NCBI GenBank assembly: GCA_022701365.1
Contig: JAKUHH010000168.1
Span: forward strand, 1 to 62,141
DNA length: 62,141 nt
Direction: 5' to 3'
From: Mycocentrospora acerina
Taxonomy: Eukaryota; Ascomycota; Dothideomycetes; Pleosporales
Shown: piece by piece, positions 24,150 to 36,252 of the stretch
Layout: every line of letters begins with the position of its first letter
Position numbering within the stretch: the stretch's first letter is position 1
The notes under the pieces: generated by a model
Seen by the model: only the letters and a program-made list of their open reading frames with translations
The model's database searches: none
Told to the model about the DNA's origin: nothing
Position numbers and translations under genes: made by a program

Positions 24150-24620
24150 TCATTCTCTTAGAAAAGCTTATTATTAAGGTTTCTTACATTTTGTAAGGAC
24201 ATTCTAACCTTAAACATCCACTTTGAAAACCTTTAAACTTCCCATAAATTAATACTTAGATTAAGAATTTTATTGATTAACCGTTTAAATTAATTTAAAT
24301 GCACCTTTTGCATTTTAATCTTATTAGTCATTTATTCTTAAGCTTGTCATTTAAGAGCAGTTTCAATAAACCAGAGAACTCTATTTAAGATAGCTAAGCG
24401 CTAATCGCGCAATCTTAGTAGTAGAGTTCAGCTTTTTACTAGAGTATTGTGTGCTAGAATGTAAATAGTATTGCACAAGAATTATTGATCTTAATAAGCA
24501 CTTTTAGAGATAGTAAAAGAACTCTAATTTCACTGCTTTAATAAGTTGTGCGTTATTTCTTTTAATTTTCTGATGCTTATCTAAGTGCAATTAAACTCCT
24601 AAAGCATCTTGCATTGCTAA
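24150..24620 (+). pseudogene. Fragment of a telomere-linked helicase 5' region
   Basis: Matches 51940-52455 at the chromosome end in order and orientation: the flank TTCTAACC(T/C)TAAACATC, the GATAGCTAAGCGCT block, and the start of the helicase reading frame. There a TGT-AAA-TAG-TAT-TGC codon run corresponds to the Cys-x3-Cys of the N-terminal zinc-finger-like motif. It is truncated at about 24621 by an LTR-like insertion and carries RIP-like changes plus frameshifts. It shows that telomere-type sequence also sits 38 kb inside the chromosome. Confidence 0.7.
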
Positions 24621-24621
24621 A

Positions 24622-24879
24622 GTCAGCCTGCACGTATATAAGTACGTGAGTACTCAGTTCTTACGTAGTCTTCGAATCCTACACTCTTAATAATACAACA
24701 GGTTCCTCCTGATTGTTCCCTTAAAATTATAATCCTAGATTGCTTTAGCAATTGACAAAACATGTCTATATTTTCTATCCTTTTCTATAGCTGTTAGCAA
24801 CAACTAGCTACAGCTATCTATCTATGTATTTATTGATCAATCTATCAATCTATCTAGTGTGTGAGACTGCAGCAACATT
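24622..24879 (+). mobile_element. LTR-like element, family B
   Basis: GTCAGCCTGCACGTATATAAG at the left (the expected TGTCAGCC start has AGTCAGCC here), then ATAATACAACAGGTTCCTCCTGATTGTTC, the TATCTATC microsatellite and GTGTGTGAGACTGCAGCAACA at the right. The same order occurs at 47853-48036, and parts at 26917-27020 and 7359-7425. It inserted into or beside the helicase fragment, and is directly followed by a reversed family A copy. Confidence 0.65.
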
Positions 24880-25164
24880 TGTAACGTTCACAACGTCAAA
24901 TCCTATTATTACCCCTAAGTCAACCGACACATATCTAAAAGCCACCTGTTGTGTACTTGCCTTAGATAGCAATTTTAAAAGGGGGTATATAGGTTGCAGG
25001 TTAGGAAACTTTGTAGAGTAGCTTTTTTGTATTTTTTTGTATAGGACCTATAGGTGTAGAGACCAGTATCTCTAGTATACTCTCTAGTCCTAACACTCCC
25101 ATTTGCCTCGCAGAGAACATTCGGATCCTATTCGGATTACTCTCTACTTACCTGCGTCGTTACA
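24880..25164 (-). mobile_element. Solo-LTR-like element, family A (reverse)
   Basis: Begins TGTAACGTTCACAACG and ends CTGCGTCGTTACA, the reverse complement of the copy at 23713-23998, 285 bp long. I do not see a clean 5-bp duplication, so flanks may have been rearranged. It sits immediately after the family B element. Confidence 0.78.
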
Positions 25165-26370
25165 TTAGCTAGTTATTTTTGATAGCTATTAAATATACTC
25201 CTCTCTTAAGTTTTAAGAGCTGTGCAAGAAGAACAATATATGTCTACTTTATGTACTACTTTACCTATCTTACCTCCTGTAGCTTTTTAAGATTAGAAAC
25301 TACCTGCTATTAAAGCTTAAGTGCAGATGTAAAGTTAAGAGCTTAAATCGTTACTATGTTATCTACATTACAAAACTTTATTTTCTTCTAGCAATTAAGG
25401 ATTTCATTTACTTTGTTATATAAGCTTTATACAAAACAGGCTTTATAACTTGATTACTAGATAGTATTCTCTTAGAACTAGATATATAGTCATATATACT
25501 TAATCTTCTAGCTACTTTTGCAAAGGCTCTCTAAAATGCTTAAAATCTAGGTAATCCACGTAATATTAAGAACTAATGAATATTATTAGAAAATTTAATG
25601 GACCCATATAAATTCTCAATACCTAACTTAACTATAAAAGAAATTATACATATATTTCAACAAATGCGCAATTAGTTTATATAAAATATCAAGAAAGGAT
25701 CTAATTACTAGGAATAAATCTTATTAGCAAATCCCTTGTAAGAAGCATTAGGGTTAAGTTCCTAGGCCCTTGCACGCTGCAGAAGGTGCATGGGGACTAG
25801 CCATAACTTACATAAGTAAAAAGGATTTAATTTATATACTGCTCTAACAAATCAATTGATATTTTAATATTTTATATTTAATCGTTGATAAGTTGCGCAG
25901 CTTTGAACGTTATAATAGTTGGTACGGTGGGCGATTCGCTTGCGTGGGCGACTTGCTTACCATCTACGTTATAGTAATAAGTAGGTACTTGTTATGTTCA
26001 GCACACTACCTTTGACGATTCTTGCACATCTGACGAGTCTTTGTCTTGTTGTGTCCAAATCTGGTCATGTATTTGCAGCTGATGGAACTAGCTGAGTTCG
26101 TGGTATGACAGCGGCGTTTTTCACTCACATTCCTCGGCTGTCTACCTAGAGTCAGCTAGCCCCATCCACACCACCAGAGCTGGTAACGTTGGCATCAGCG
26201 CATGCGTCCTCGCATGGTCGCCCAATCGCACAAGAATACTGGATGCTGAGCTTGCTGGTGCAAGCGAAGTTGACTTGGTTAACCGGCAGCGTCCAGAATT
26301 GTCGTCGTGAGCGATGTTACTGAACCGTTTAGCTTGGAATTTGTGGCCGTTCAGCCAGCCAGGAGGGTGT
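25165..26370. other. Decayed AT-rich spacer, then unrecognised normal-composition DNA
   Basis: 25165-25950 is AT-rich with scarce TGA/TCA and no readable frame, consistent with a mutated repeat. From about 25950 the composition is normal, yet no gene family was recognised; ORFs here are short and overlap on both strands. Confidence 0.5.
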
Positions 26371-26568
26371 ACCAAGGATACTATTCTCTACCCTATAGGT
26401 TATGCACGAAAGAATGCTCAAATAATATTCTACTAAGCTACCCTACCTACGTCCTTTTACATCCTAGCCCACGGCACGTCCTGCAGTAACGTGTAAGTAT
26501 CGAGTGGCTTTCAGATAGGTGTCGGTTGGTTCAGAGGTGAACCAGGATGTGACGTTATGAATGTTACA
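26371..26568 (+). mobile_element. Truncated LTR-like element, family A
   Basis: Only the 3' two-thirds of family A is present: ACCAAGGATACTATTCTCTA, CGAGTGGCTTTCAGATAGGTG, then GACGTTATGAATGTTACA. The 5' third is missing. No TGA/TGG loss here, so it has not been hit by the mutation process seen elsewhere. Confidence 0.7.
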
Positions 26569-26916
26569 AACAGCGGCCATGGTAGCAACAGCAGAAACAG
26601 GGGGCGAGAGCACTAATAGACCGATGAATCGATGGAATCCAGATATTGACGTGGTGCGAGCTACAATCCTGTTCGCGTTAGACACAGGACGACTACAGAA
26701 TATGAGCTAAGACAAATAAGGCATAGAAGAAGACGAAAATGAGCGACAACAGCAATAAATTCCTACACCACTCTATAATGGAGAAGGTAGCGAGCCGTTA
26801 CCTACGAACCTCCGCCAGCCCACTACCAATTAAGAGATGCACGACGCCAGAATTGCCCTGCAGATAGGGGAGCCAGAAAACAACCTGGCTCTCTATTAAC
26901 TTGCAACCACATAAAA

Positions 26917-27020
26917 TGTCAGCCTGCATGTGAGTACTGTGCTCATATCCAATCTCCAAGTCTTATACTCCTAACAATACGACAAGTTCCTCCTGTTTGT
27001 TCCTTCACGTACAGCATACA
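26917..27020 (+). mobile_element. Partial LTR-like element, family B
   Basis: TGTCAGCCTGCATGTGAGTACT, then CTTATACTCCTAACAATACGACAAGTTCCTCCTG as in the family B copies at 24622 and 47853. The microsatellite and GTGTGTGAGAC end are absent. It retains the intact TGTCAGCC terminus. Confidence 0.65.
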
Positions 27021-28544
27021 GTAGAGTATCACGTTCCCTTTCTTTCCTATATTAATTATGGTGTTAGATATGTAACCAGTAGGTCTCACGGTTGACTTCT
27101 GAATTGGAGCAGGTGGTTGATAACAGAAGGTTTACAGCGAACGCATCGTAACAGCCCATACCCACAGGGTGTATGGCCATAATTGAACACACACACACAC
27201 ACACACGACCCTATGGTTTGGAATAGACATGAGATGTAAAGATCGTTTTCCAGCGACAGACGCTAGATATTATAGTGCCATGCCAAGTCACCAAAAGATG
27301 TCGAGCCTCTCCATCGTCGTATGTGCTTGCAACGATGGGGTTCTGCTAGTTAACACTCAGCCTACCTGCCAAAGCGCATGCTTCAATTTCCAGGACCGCC
27401 GCACTCTACCTTATTATGTTCCTTTACAACGAGTCAAGACTAGATCTCGCCTGCTGCTTGGTCTAGTAATCGGCTATGGTGAACGCAAGAAGCATGAGGA
27501 CGTGGTGGGCTTGATCAGGTCTTTTGGTTAGCGAAGGGGACAACGGCAGGTTTCAGTGCTCAAGGGCGATGTGAAAGTGTTTCCAAGCTATATGATTATG
27601 TATTGCTGCTCAGTGAACCGCATTTCGAAGCTGGTTCCGACGCTGGAAACGCGTACACTGACTGATAAGCGCCATTTGCGGGTGGGTTTTGGCCCTGCTC
27701 TCAATCCCGAGCCGGATTTAATCGTATTCTGAGGCGGTCGAGCAATTCACACAGCCATATAATTAACAGTAAAGTACCCGCGGGGTCATCTCGCATTATC
27801 TATAATAGGTGATTCGCTTCCGCTGGACGTACCAATCGACACAGCAACCTTGGATGAAGTTGCGTCCCGCAGCGCGCATAGGGCTGATGATGACTTCCTA
27901 ACATCACAGGAAGGTTGTGAGGTATCCTCACTTTGCGTGACGATTAGGAACACAGCGTAGTCCGAGCATTAATACATGTGCCTTTTGCTCTGCGGCACTT
28001 TGATATGCCATCTCACGCGATACGCAACTGCAGTCATCACTTTGTGTCCCCAGTCCGTGCCCATCAGTGATCTGCTGTACACACCGATGCAGAATTGTGC
28101 TGAGGAAACAAAGTGCCTCAAAGAAATGAGTAGCATAGGATGAATGCTGGACGTGGCTAGAGGCAAGCTTCTTCGGCGCAATATCTCATGTAATATCAAT
28201 GATGGTGCTAAGAATCTCACTTCCACAATATTTCGAAGTATCGAGTGCACGGCAAAGCGCCTCACGGGCTACGCTATAAGCGAGCCTCAGAGAATATCAA
28301 ACCAAGTTCAAACTTGAGTCATCAAGAGGTGATCTTTATTTTACTATGTTAGAGTTAAAAAGTTCATAGATGACCAACATCGATCTGCTTCGTGTTTACT
28401 CAAGCAAATAAAAGTGTGCAGTGAGCTAAAGAGATCAATGGTGAATATGCGTGCTGAGAAGAGGTAGAGTTCGTGTTTTTCAAAAAAAGAAAGTCTATCT
28501 TAAGGGGGTTTCTTATTTGCTGCTTGAAGGTTAATTGCTAGTCA
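27021..28544. other. Intergenic, nothing recognised; (AC)n tract
   Basis: An (AC)10 microsatellite lies at about 27187-27206. A 100-codon plus-strand ORF (27229-27531) and a 98-codon minus ORF (27969-28265) have no motif I recognise and no supporting exons, so I do not call them genes. Confidence 0.5.
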
Positions 28545-28800
28545 CAAAAAGGCAATAAAAGCTGTTTCTGAACGCAAAAGGCGCAAGAGGATGTAAATTA
28601 AAAAAATTGGAGACTAAAGAAGAGAAAAGACAAAATAAATTGGTGATTACAATAGAATCTAAGGCACAATTATAAGAGGAGATGCGCAAACGTAGGTTAC
28701 AAAAAGGTGGATGCAAAAGTTAAAAATACGCGTTGTAAGCGCTGCAAGAAGGAGCGACATAGTATTCGACCACGAAAGAATCACAGTGGTTTTATCTTCA
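28545..28800 (+). pseudogene. Possible pogo-like transposase C-terminal relic
   Basis: A Lys/Arg-rich, frameshifted and stop-interrupted stretch. It reads as KKLETKEEKRQ, then EEMRKRRLQKGG, then a cluster of basic residues, in the style of the C-terminal tails of fungal pogo/Fot1-like DDE transposases. Only the character of the tail, not the catalytic domain, is visible, so this is tentative. Confidence 0.3.
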
Positions 28801-29422
28801 AGTTGCTAAATGCTCTATTTCGTCGTCGTTTTAAACTAAAGTATCCTGTTAATATTAATTTCAAATCAAAATATCAATAAAGGTAGCAACCTGGTTATGT
28901 TATAGCTTCAGCTGTAGGTGTCGGTAATTTAATATTTCAAGCCTGAGGCTCAGATTTTGAGAACGGGGAAAGTCTATAACATTCCTATTTGAGCGCCGAG
29001 AAACTGACGATGAGCCGTATCTAGTAAGGAGGATACTTACCCTGTCCTCTTTTTCTAGCTATGAAGATGTCAAACAAATTTCAGATTAAAAATCGTTCTA
29101 AATATTGGCATTTCAACAACCTTTGGACGAGTCCCTAATTCTTGACTAACAGCAGGCAATTTCTCCGGAACCGAGGACTCCAGTGCGCCTCTATTGTCGC
29201 TTAACCTAGTTGCAGTAGTGAAACGATCACCTGGAGTAATATCGAGAATTTACCGAGAGTCACACATTTTACAATTAACGCTATGTTTGTAAGGCGGATG
29301 TTTGTAAGGCGGAGTGCGGCGCGGACAGCGGACAAAACCCCGCACTCCAAAGCCAGAGGATAATGTGACGCTGCGGAAGAGCGGCAACGGCATCCCGGCC
29401 TAAGGTTCGCATACAATGCGAT
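28801..29422. other. Upstream region of the FAD oxidoreductase
   Basis: No gene recognised. A short direct repeat TGTTTGTAAGGCGGA occurs twice in tandem at 29283-29313. The stretch should include the promoter of the oxidoreductase. Confidence 0.45.
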
Positions 29423-30975
29423 ATGCCCGCTATAGCCTGCCATATAACTCTTTCTGCTGGGCTCTTTCGGGATCTCTTTGCATTTGCATATCAGAAAACA
29501 TCCAAGCCTCGAATCAGATACGATAGTGCCACGATGCCGTTTGTCAACAGCAGTATCGGTTTAGTAGACGAATTTGGTGGTCCATACGATGTGATCGTTG
29601 TAGGTGGTGGTGCGGCCGGAATTGGTGCAGCGATTGGGGCGAAGCAAGCGGCGCCAGAGTCTCGTGTCTTGATTGTTGAATCTGAGGGGTTTTTAGGCGG
29701 CGCCGCAACTCGCCGAGGAGTCAACTCATATTGTGGACTGTACAGTGTCGAGCCCGAACCACGACGAGCAGTTGGAGCTATATGGACCGAACTACATTCG
29801 AGATTAGTCTTAGAAGGTGCAGCGGCTGAACAGCCCGACCATATTGTCGCTTATGTCCAGGTAAGACAACCTAGCGATCTGCCCATATGAACCACGAGCG
29901 CTGAGTACTGCACCAGAACGTCGACCCTGAAGGTCTTAAGCACGTGCTTGATGACATTACGGCTTCCTACGGAATCAATGTCCTCCTGCATTGTCTTGTA
30001 GTTGGGGCTGAACGGAGCGACGGCAAATTGACGGCAATAGAGGTACAGGAAAGACGTGGCAGAGGTAAAATTACAGGAAAAGCCTTTGTTGACTGCTCGG
30101 GAGATGGAGACTTAGCTTTCCATGCGGGCGCATCCACAAGATATGGCAATCACGGTCACGTCAACATGGGCTCCTTGGCCACCAGGTTTGGCGGGTTGAG
30201 CCATGCGAGTCCGACCTCTGCCCTGTGGCGCGACGCCATACTCACAGCAAAGGCTGCAAATCCCAAACTCAAGGAGATCATACCACGGAATGTAGGTGTT
30301 TTAATCAAGCTTCCCGGATCAGGGGATATTTGTACTTATATGGCGTCGGCGATATATGATGCGAGGAATAGCATAAGCATTTCTGCCGCAGAGAAGCAAG
30401 GCAGGATGCAGGCAAAGATATACCTAGACATCCTCCGCAAACTGCCAGGTCATGAGAACATGTACTTGGTGTCAACAGGGCCGAATTTTGGCACCCGCGA
30501 ATCTCGTCATATCAACTCACGGTACCAATTGACTGAGCTCGATCTCGTGGAAGGTCACAGCTTCCACGACACAATTGCTATCGGCGCTTGGTATATGGAG
30601 TGGCATGATGGAAGTAAAGAAGATTGGCCAATCTTATTCAAAGCGCCACCAGAAGGCACCTTTGAGATTCCTCTCCGCTCTCTGCAGAGTGCCGACACAA
30701 AGAACTTATTATGCGCGGGTCGCTGTGCTGACGGGGATCAGGCAGCCTCAAGTGCGATCCGGGTCATGGGCACTGCGTTGGCAACCGGACAGGCAGCTGG
30801 TACAGCTGCCGCTCTGAGTGCTTTGACAGGTCAAGATCCTAATCCTAAAGATGTCCAGAACTTGCTGCTTAAGTATGGCGCTCTGTTAGATCGGCATAAG
30901 TTGGTCAAGAGTGGGCACGTTGAAGAACCTGCAGGTCGGAACCTGAGCCACCAAGAAGTTCTACAAGGGCATTGA
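29423..30975 (+). CDS. FAD-dependent oxidoreductase (FAD_oxidored family)
   Basis: Two exons, 29423-29860 and 29917-30975 (56-bp intron), give 498 residues from the first ATG. The dinucleotide-binding motif VIVVGGGAAGIGAA is at residues 57-70, followed by the LIVESEGFLGGAATRRG loop that contacts FAD in this family. The C-terminal RCADGDQAASSAIRVMGTALATGQAAG block closes the flavin site. Met38 (at 29534) is a plausible alternative start, since it lies 18 residues before the core; the extra N-terminus lacks a clear presequence. The family includes oxidoreductases of unknown substrate, so the reaction is not predicted. It stands alone, next to a decayed Copia element. Confidence 0.86.
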
Positions 30976-31405
30976 AATGATTCAATCCGTGACTCTACAA
31001 CTCATAGCCAGGAATTAAATGCGATTTTGTCAAGATCTTTTTCCCAGCGTAGAGCTCTCTGCATAATATATGGCATATTGTCAAAGTTCCAGTCCGAATG
31101 CTCCGTAGTGTATTGAAGGATAATGTACAAAATACGGCCGAAGTGTACGAGATGAATCGATATTATTGAACATCTATGAGAAAATGTGGAAGTTGACATA
31201 TATAAGCCCCATGATCTCTAGAAGAAGCTGGGAGAGTGGGAACCTGGAACTAATCATCAAACTTCCTGGCATTTAAAAATCTTTTTATTCTTTAGTGTAG
31301 TTTTATACGATTAATCTAACATGATTGATTATTTGCAAATAATCTTTATTATATTTAAACCTATATGTCAACAAATGTCTCTTTCTAAAGTCTGTCTGAT
31401 TCTGA
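30976..31405. other. 3' flank of the FAD oxidoreductase
   Basis: Nothing recognised in the first 300 bp. From about 31300 it becomes AT-rich and passes into the 3' end of a decayed Copia element on the minus strand. Confidence 0.5.
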
Positions 31406-31790
31406 TTTTATTGATCTTGCATAGATCTTCTAATATGTTCAAAAGCCGGCTTAAGAAAAGCTTTTGCCAACATATTTACAATGTATTCCGCAGGGAACAA
31501 ATAGTTTTATAATCTTAAATTATCTGCTATTATTTTTCTATTGAGGTAGTAATAACTCTTGATTTGTTCTAAATAGACAAACACTTTTGAAATTTTTAAT
31601 ACGAACTATTGTCACTTAATGATAACTGTGTATCTTATTTGACTTGATAGTTTTGCATTTTAGGAGTTCTATAAACAGTTTTTAGAGCTATGCTCTTACT
31701 TTTGTAGTCTGCATCTAACTAATGTACTCTACTTTGAAAGTGAAAAGGGCTTATGAAGGTTGCTGTTTTCAAAACTAAATTATTGCTTTG
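31406..31790 (-). pseudogene. Decayed Ty1/Copia polyprotein 3' end (RNase H)
   Basis: On the minus strand, 31490-31410 reads ...NMLAKAFLKPAFEHIRRSM before a stop, the characteristic end of a Copia-type polyprotein (ADMLTKALPKPAFERH in intact copies). Further upstream, near 31720, an SLSKVEYISQMQ-like segment matches the RNase H core, with frameshifts and stops. Integrase and reverse transcriptase are not readable. No LTR was matched to it. Confidence 0.6.
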
Positions 31791-33300
31791 CTTCTTACGT
31801 TAAACACATAGTCAGATGTTAAGTGTTTTGTTTTTAAGTCGCAATTCTAGTAACGTTAGTTTATTCTTAATGTTGCTGTGGTAAGACTAAAAGTATTACT
31901 CTTTAGTTTTTGCTACCTTAAAAGGATCAGAAAATATCTAAAGATAGTCTCTTGTAATCTAACTAAGATCTTATACAAAGCAAATAATAATTAAGTCAAC
32001 AAAGGTTACGTTAAAAAAGGGTTATCTTAATTTAGTCTCTATTGAATGAATAGCCCTCATATATTTAAAATAAAGGAGGGTGTTGCAGGGGTTGAATTCA
32101 TTTGTATTGTATTAATCTATCTTACAATAGAGACGTAATTTAATAATGCCTATTTAAACGCTAATTTAAAAGGCCTATTTCTTTCTTCTAGGCTAAGCTC
32201 TCTTTTCTAGAGCCTTAGAAGCCTAGTAAAACAGTAGAAGTGCATTTACTACGCAGCTTGTGAAATAGAGTATTATAGACAGTTATTTATTGTTATTGTG
32301 GACATTTAGATTAAAGCCCTTGCAGCAAGTAGCTACCTAGTTATTGCTATTTCTGTTTTTGTATGTATTTCAGTAGTGCTAATTAACTATTTTAATACAA
32401 AATAGAACAGCTGATAGAAGCCTTCTTATATTTTTCAGTATTACTTTTACTTCTAATTGTAATGTTTGCAATATAATAGCAGGTGCTAATTTGTCTAGAA
32501 CATATTGCAGGTACTAAAATAATCTCCTCTCTTATTTTTGCCTATAACTCTATAAAATGCTCTAGAAAGGCTAATTCTTAGCTTAAGATAATTAATAGCT
32601 GCTTTAAATATGCTTAGGAATAAGTAAAGGCTTAGCTTTAAGAGTAAACTTAGGTTGCCTTTCAGTATCGCTATTGTAGCTTTTGCCTTTTTCTTTTTCT
32701 TTAGCTTAAAACATATACTTGAGTTTAAACGTTGAATTTGTTATTGTTGTCTTGTGTAAAGATTTCAATTTAGTATTGAAGCACCTCAGCGTTGCTATTG
32801 TTATGTTGCTTTCAAAGAAGTTAAAAATATTTAGGATATTTTAGTCAGTAGGGTGTATTAGCTTAACTTAACTTGTTGTTATAGGATAGCTTTTTCACAA
32901 TTAGATACAGAGAGTTATAAAAGTAGAATTAAGTATTTTAAGGAGTGTCTATACTAATTGCTTTAATGTTTCTTTGTTTGTGTGTCACGTGCTCACTTAC
33001 CTTTTTAGAGTTGTTCTGCGTGTTGTTAACCCTTTCTAATTGTAAATTATACTTAAATGCTTCCTCTAATTAAACCTCTAAAAGTGTCTAAAATTATGTT
33101 TAAAAAAATTGAAGACTTTAAACTAAGTTCTATTTAAGGTTTCTAATTTTTTTAACTGTGAATCTTCTATTTAGTAACCATTTATTCAAAAAGCTGGTTT
33201 TTTTAATCTTAGTTGCCTAAATGTAATAATAGTACCTAAAATCACACTTTAATTAAGAATAAGAAGATTACATCGCACTACATATTTAAGCATTGCAGAC
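31791..33300. repeat. AT-rich decayed block, probably the rest of the Copia element
   Basis: Strongly AT-rich, stop-dense in all frames, with low TGA/TCA. By position it should be the upstream part of the minus-strand Copia element, but no domain is legible. It shares AAACTTAGGTTGCCTT with 7771-7786. Confidence 0.5.
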
Positions 33301-35246
33301 ATAGTAGACGGAAAATGAAGTGATAAAGAAGATGTCCCTACAAAGAGTGTTATACACGAACGACAGCGAATAAATAAACATTGTTCATTCTTCTAAGGGC
33401 GAAATGAAGTGGTATGCTCTAGACACGTCTGACTAGTGGATGGAAGTTGCAATGGCGTTTTTAGATCAATGCATGCAGGACTCTAGATATCATGCTGGTC
33501 TGATGGCACGTGTGCAGACGCAGTCCATTCTGATGGCCCCAGCCTCAACTACTACTCTGGGCATTTCGGCCTTTGCACCGTACAAGCCAGTGACAGTTCG
33601 CCCTACCTATTCTCTGCAAACTAAGAGTTATTTTTTTAACAATCCTTTCCTTATGGCGAGCTTACAAACTCGGCGGGACATATATCTTCTATTGGCGATA
33701 GCTGTAAGACTTGTCCCACATTAGCGTAGTAATGCTAAGGGGTAAGATTCGAATACATTAATAGATGAGACATGTCGCTGAGAAGAAAAGTCCCCCTGGC
33801 GATGCCTTAAATGGAGGTGATGGCAATAAGATTGAAGGGCGAATCACCCAAACCAAAGATTGAGGCTCTTCCTCGCGTCCTGAACTAATGTCTGACACCA
33901 ATGCAATATTTTTCTCCTTCTGTGGCTCCCTGATGAAGTCATTAGTCTAGCATTACTCACCTATATGTATTACGCTAAGATTAAGCAACTTAGATAATCA
34001 TGTTAACGAAGACTTCAAACTGCAAATCGTAAGTAACTTATGAGTTTGATAGTATGCTGAGGATAAATTGTAGCCTAAGGTTGAGCCGTTTACTAGGGAT
34101 GCACGATTTCATGATGAACGGGCCGAAAAAATCGATAACTATTGAGTACAAAAATAACGTTAATTGTCACTAGGAGAGCACCGGTAAGATTAGTGTCATG
34201 GTAGGGTAACCAGGTCCTGCTTTTCGGGCTTTCTAGCAGAGTGAGACAGGCACTCCAGGATCTGACCTACAGACTAATAATTAGGCTTTTCTTTCTGTAG
34301 AGTTCACCTTCGCCAAGACTATTCCAGATCATTCTAGGGCTATGCCAGGCCTTGTCGCGTTACTGGGCAGTATCCACCCTCCAGTCCTAACGAGTAGACG
34401 GAAGGGCTGCCGTCTTTGCCTGCAACATAAAAACACCCAGTCCTAGCACTTGATCAGAACGACCAATAAGGCGTCAGAACAGGTTCTGTGATATAACTGG
34501 GTTAAGGTTGATTCTTGGAGGATTAGTAAGTCAGTTAATAAAGAGTATTTCATGTACATATTTAGGATATACTATGATTGAACTTGAGAAGTACTGTGTA
34601 GATTGAATTACGAAATTGAACAAGTGACAATAGGAGTCGTGTTCCTCGTAATTATGCACTAATGAATGATGCAGTAATCAGTCTTGCTCGGTCTTCTCAG
34701 TATTATTGATCACTACTGACCACTGAGTACTGAACAGGGTCGTGTAACCTGATCTGCTCTGTAGGGTGCTGGTGTGATTGGCTGAGGGGCTCCTTTGGTG
34801 AGCTCGGGTCTAAACAGAAAGGTAAGAGAAAGGAGAGAAATGAGAAAGAGGGAGAGAAAAATCTTAGGTAGGTCGCTCGGCCAGAGAAAAGAGGAAAAGG
34901 AATAACATTTGTAGGCCGCTCAACTAACAACTGGTAGAAATGGAACCTACCCCTGTTTGCCATCAATTTTTTAAGGTCTAAAAATCTGTTCGGCGTGAAT
35001 AAATATATTTTTTAATGCATCTTTCATGATCTTTGAGTGTGCTGTAACTTTTGTAATGTAAGCTTAGAAAGATGAAGCAACAACGTTTTCATATTCTTAA
35101 CCTTAGACCACTTGCGAAATTCTAAACCCTTAAAACACAGAATTAGGTTGTATTACATTAGTCAAAACAAACCAATGAATGTAGACTGTCTTTTGCTGCG
35201 GAAAAATCTACGAGGGAATTAAATATCACAAGAGGCTAGTCCAGAG
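33301..35246. other. Unrecognised region with one small ORF
   Basis: Normal base composition. A 94-codon plus ORF at 33440-33724 has no recognised motif, signal peptide or splice support. An 87-codon minus ORF at 34703-34966 is low-complexity. I see no convincing gene. Confidence 0.45.
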
Positions 35247-35883
35247 TTGTTTAGAATGCCCTCTTCCTCGTCCTCGTCACTCTCTTCATGCCTTAGCGGA
35301 GAGGATTTGCCCAAAATTGATAGCGTTGTATGTGCCGCAGCGAAGGCTGAGAGGAAGAAGGATGTTCAAGTCCTAAGACAGTCCTTCCACCACATTACAG
35401 TTGAAAATTGGATTCTCTACCACGAAAATAAAGGCCGCCATGAAACTCTTGCCACCAAGAAGAAGCACGGAGAGACGAGCAAGCCTCTTGACTTGCAGCA
35501 GCAAGATAAATACTACGGCGGCACCGTATTCTGGTCTTCAGTCAAGTTTAGAGAAGCTGAGTATCGTGACAAGGCTAACATATGTTTGGCGGAGGAGAAG
35601 CTTGAGAAAGCTAATGACAAACAGCTGAAAGCCGTATAAGGAGAAGGCTGAGAAAGCAGCTGAGCGCGCCCGACAGAAGGAGGCGCATGACGCTGCTAAA
35701 GCAACACAATCGTCGCAATGCAGTAAGAGGAAAGCCTTACGTCCTCCTACACAGAGCAACAAGCGTCAGAAACGTGTAGGTGATGCGGTGGGTGGGTGCG
35801 CGGCCACACAGGCTACCCCAACTCCTACACCAAAGACTACTCGCCATGGCCGTAACATCAACCTTCCAAGTGAATACAAGTAG
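35247..35883 (+). pseudogene. C-terminal fragment of a pogo-like DDE transposase, frameshifted
   Basis: The frame from 35247 gives KAERKKDVQVLRQSFHHITVENWILYHENK and DLQQQDKYYGGTVFWS (each quoted in part), a layout I know from C-terminal tails of fungal pogo/Fot1-like transposases. That frame stops at 35637-35639. Shifting by one base, it continues from 35635 as YKEKAEKAAERARQKEA and ends TTRHGRNINLPSEYK with TAG at 35881-35883, a typical tail. So a frameshift breaks it, and the DDE catalytic part is missing upstream. A non-autonomous relic. Confidence 0.62.
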
Positions 35884-36252
35884 CACAAGTTTTTCACATA
35901 AGTCTATAGAAGGATGACAAGACGCTTTGTGATAATTGCTTTTGTGTGTGGCTCTACAGCCTCATTTCTGGGTAACTTGTTGAGATGATTTGCGTGCATC
36001 ACGCGTAAAGACACGGCACAGGGCGGCGTAGACTTTTGGTGAGGCGAGGCTTTGTCGCAAACATGGTCCAGCTTAGAGCAAGTGAGAAAATTAGCTATCA
36101 AGAAAAAAGAATAAGGGTTGAGCTGATGTGGCTATCCAGCTCTAGGAAAGGGGGAGCGCAGAAGAAAAAAGGGCGTACAATAAGGGAAGCGCAAGAGAAG
36201 GGTAAAAGAGAAAGGTAGCGCATGGAATGGAATAGAGTCTATTAACTAACAT
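35884..36252. other. Spacer between transposase relic and NmrA pseudogene
   Basis: About 370 bp without a recognised gene. A purine-rich stretch spans 36100-36220. Confidence 0.45.

Noticed and set aside
25750..25760. Possible interstitial telomere (ATTAGGGTTAAG)
   Set aside because: Only one full unit; expected by chance in this AT-rich sequence.
27229..27531. 100-codon ORF
   Set aside because: No motif, no splice partners, no similarity I recognise.
9192..30975. Secondary-metabolite biosynthetic cluster
   Set aside because: Oxidoreductases and regulators are present but there is no backbone enzyme (PKS, NRPS, terpene cyclase, DMATS).
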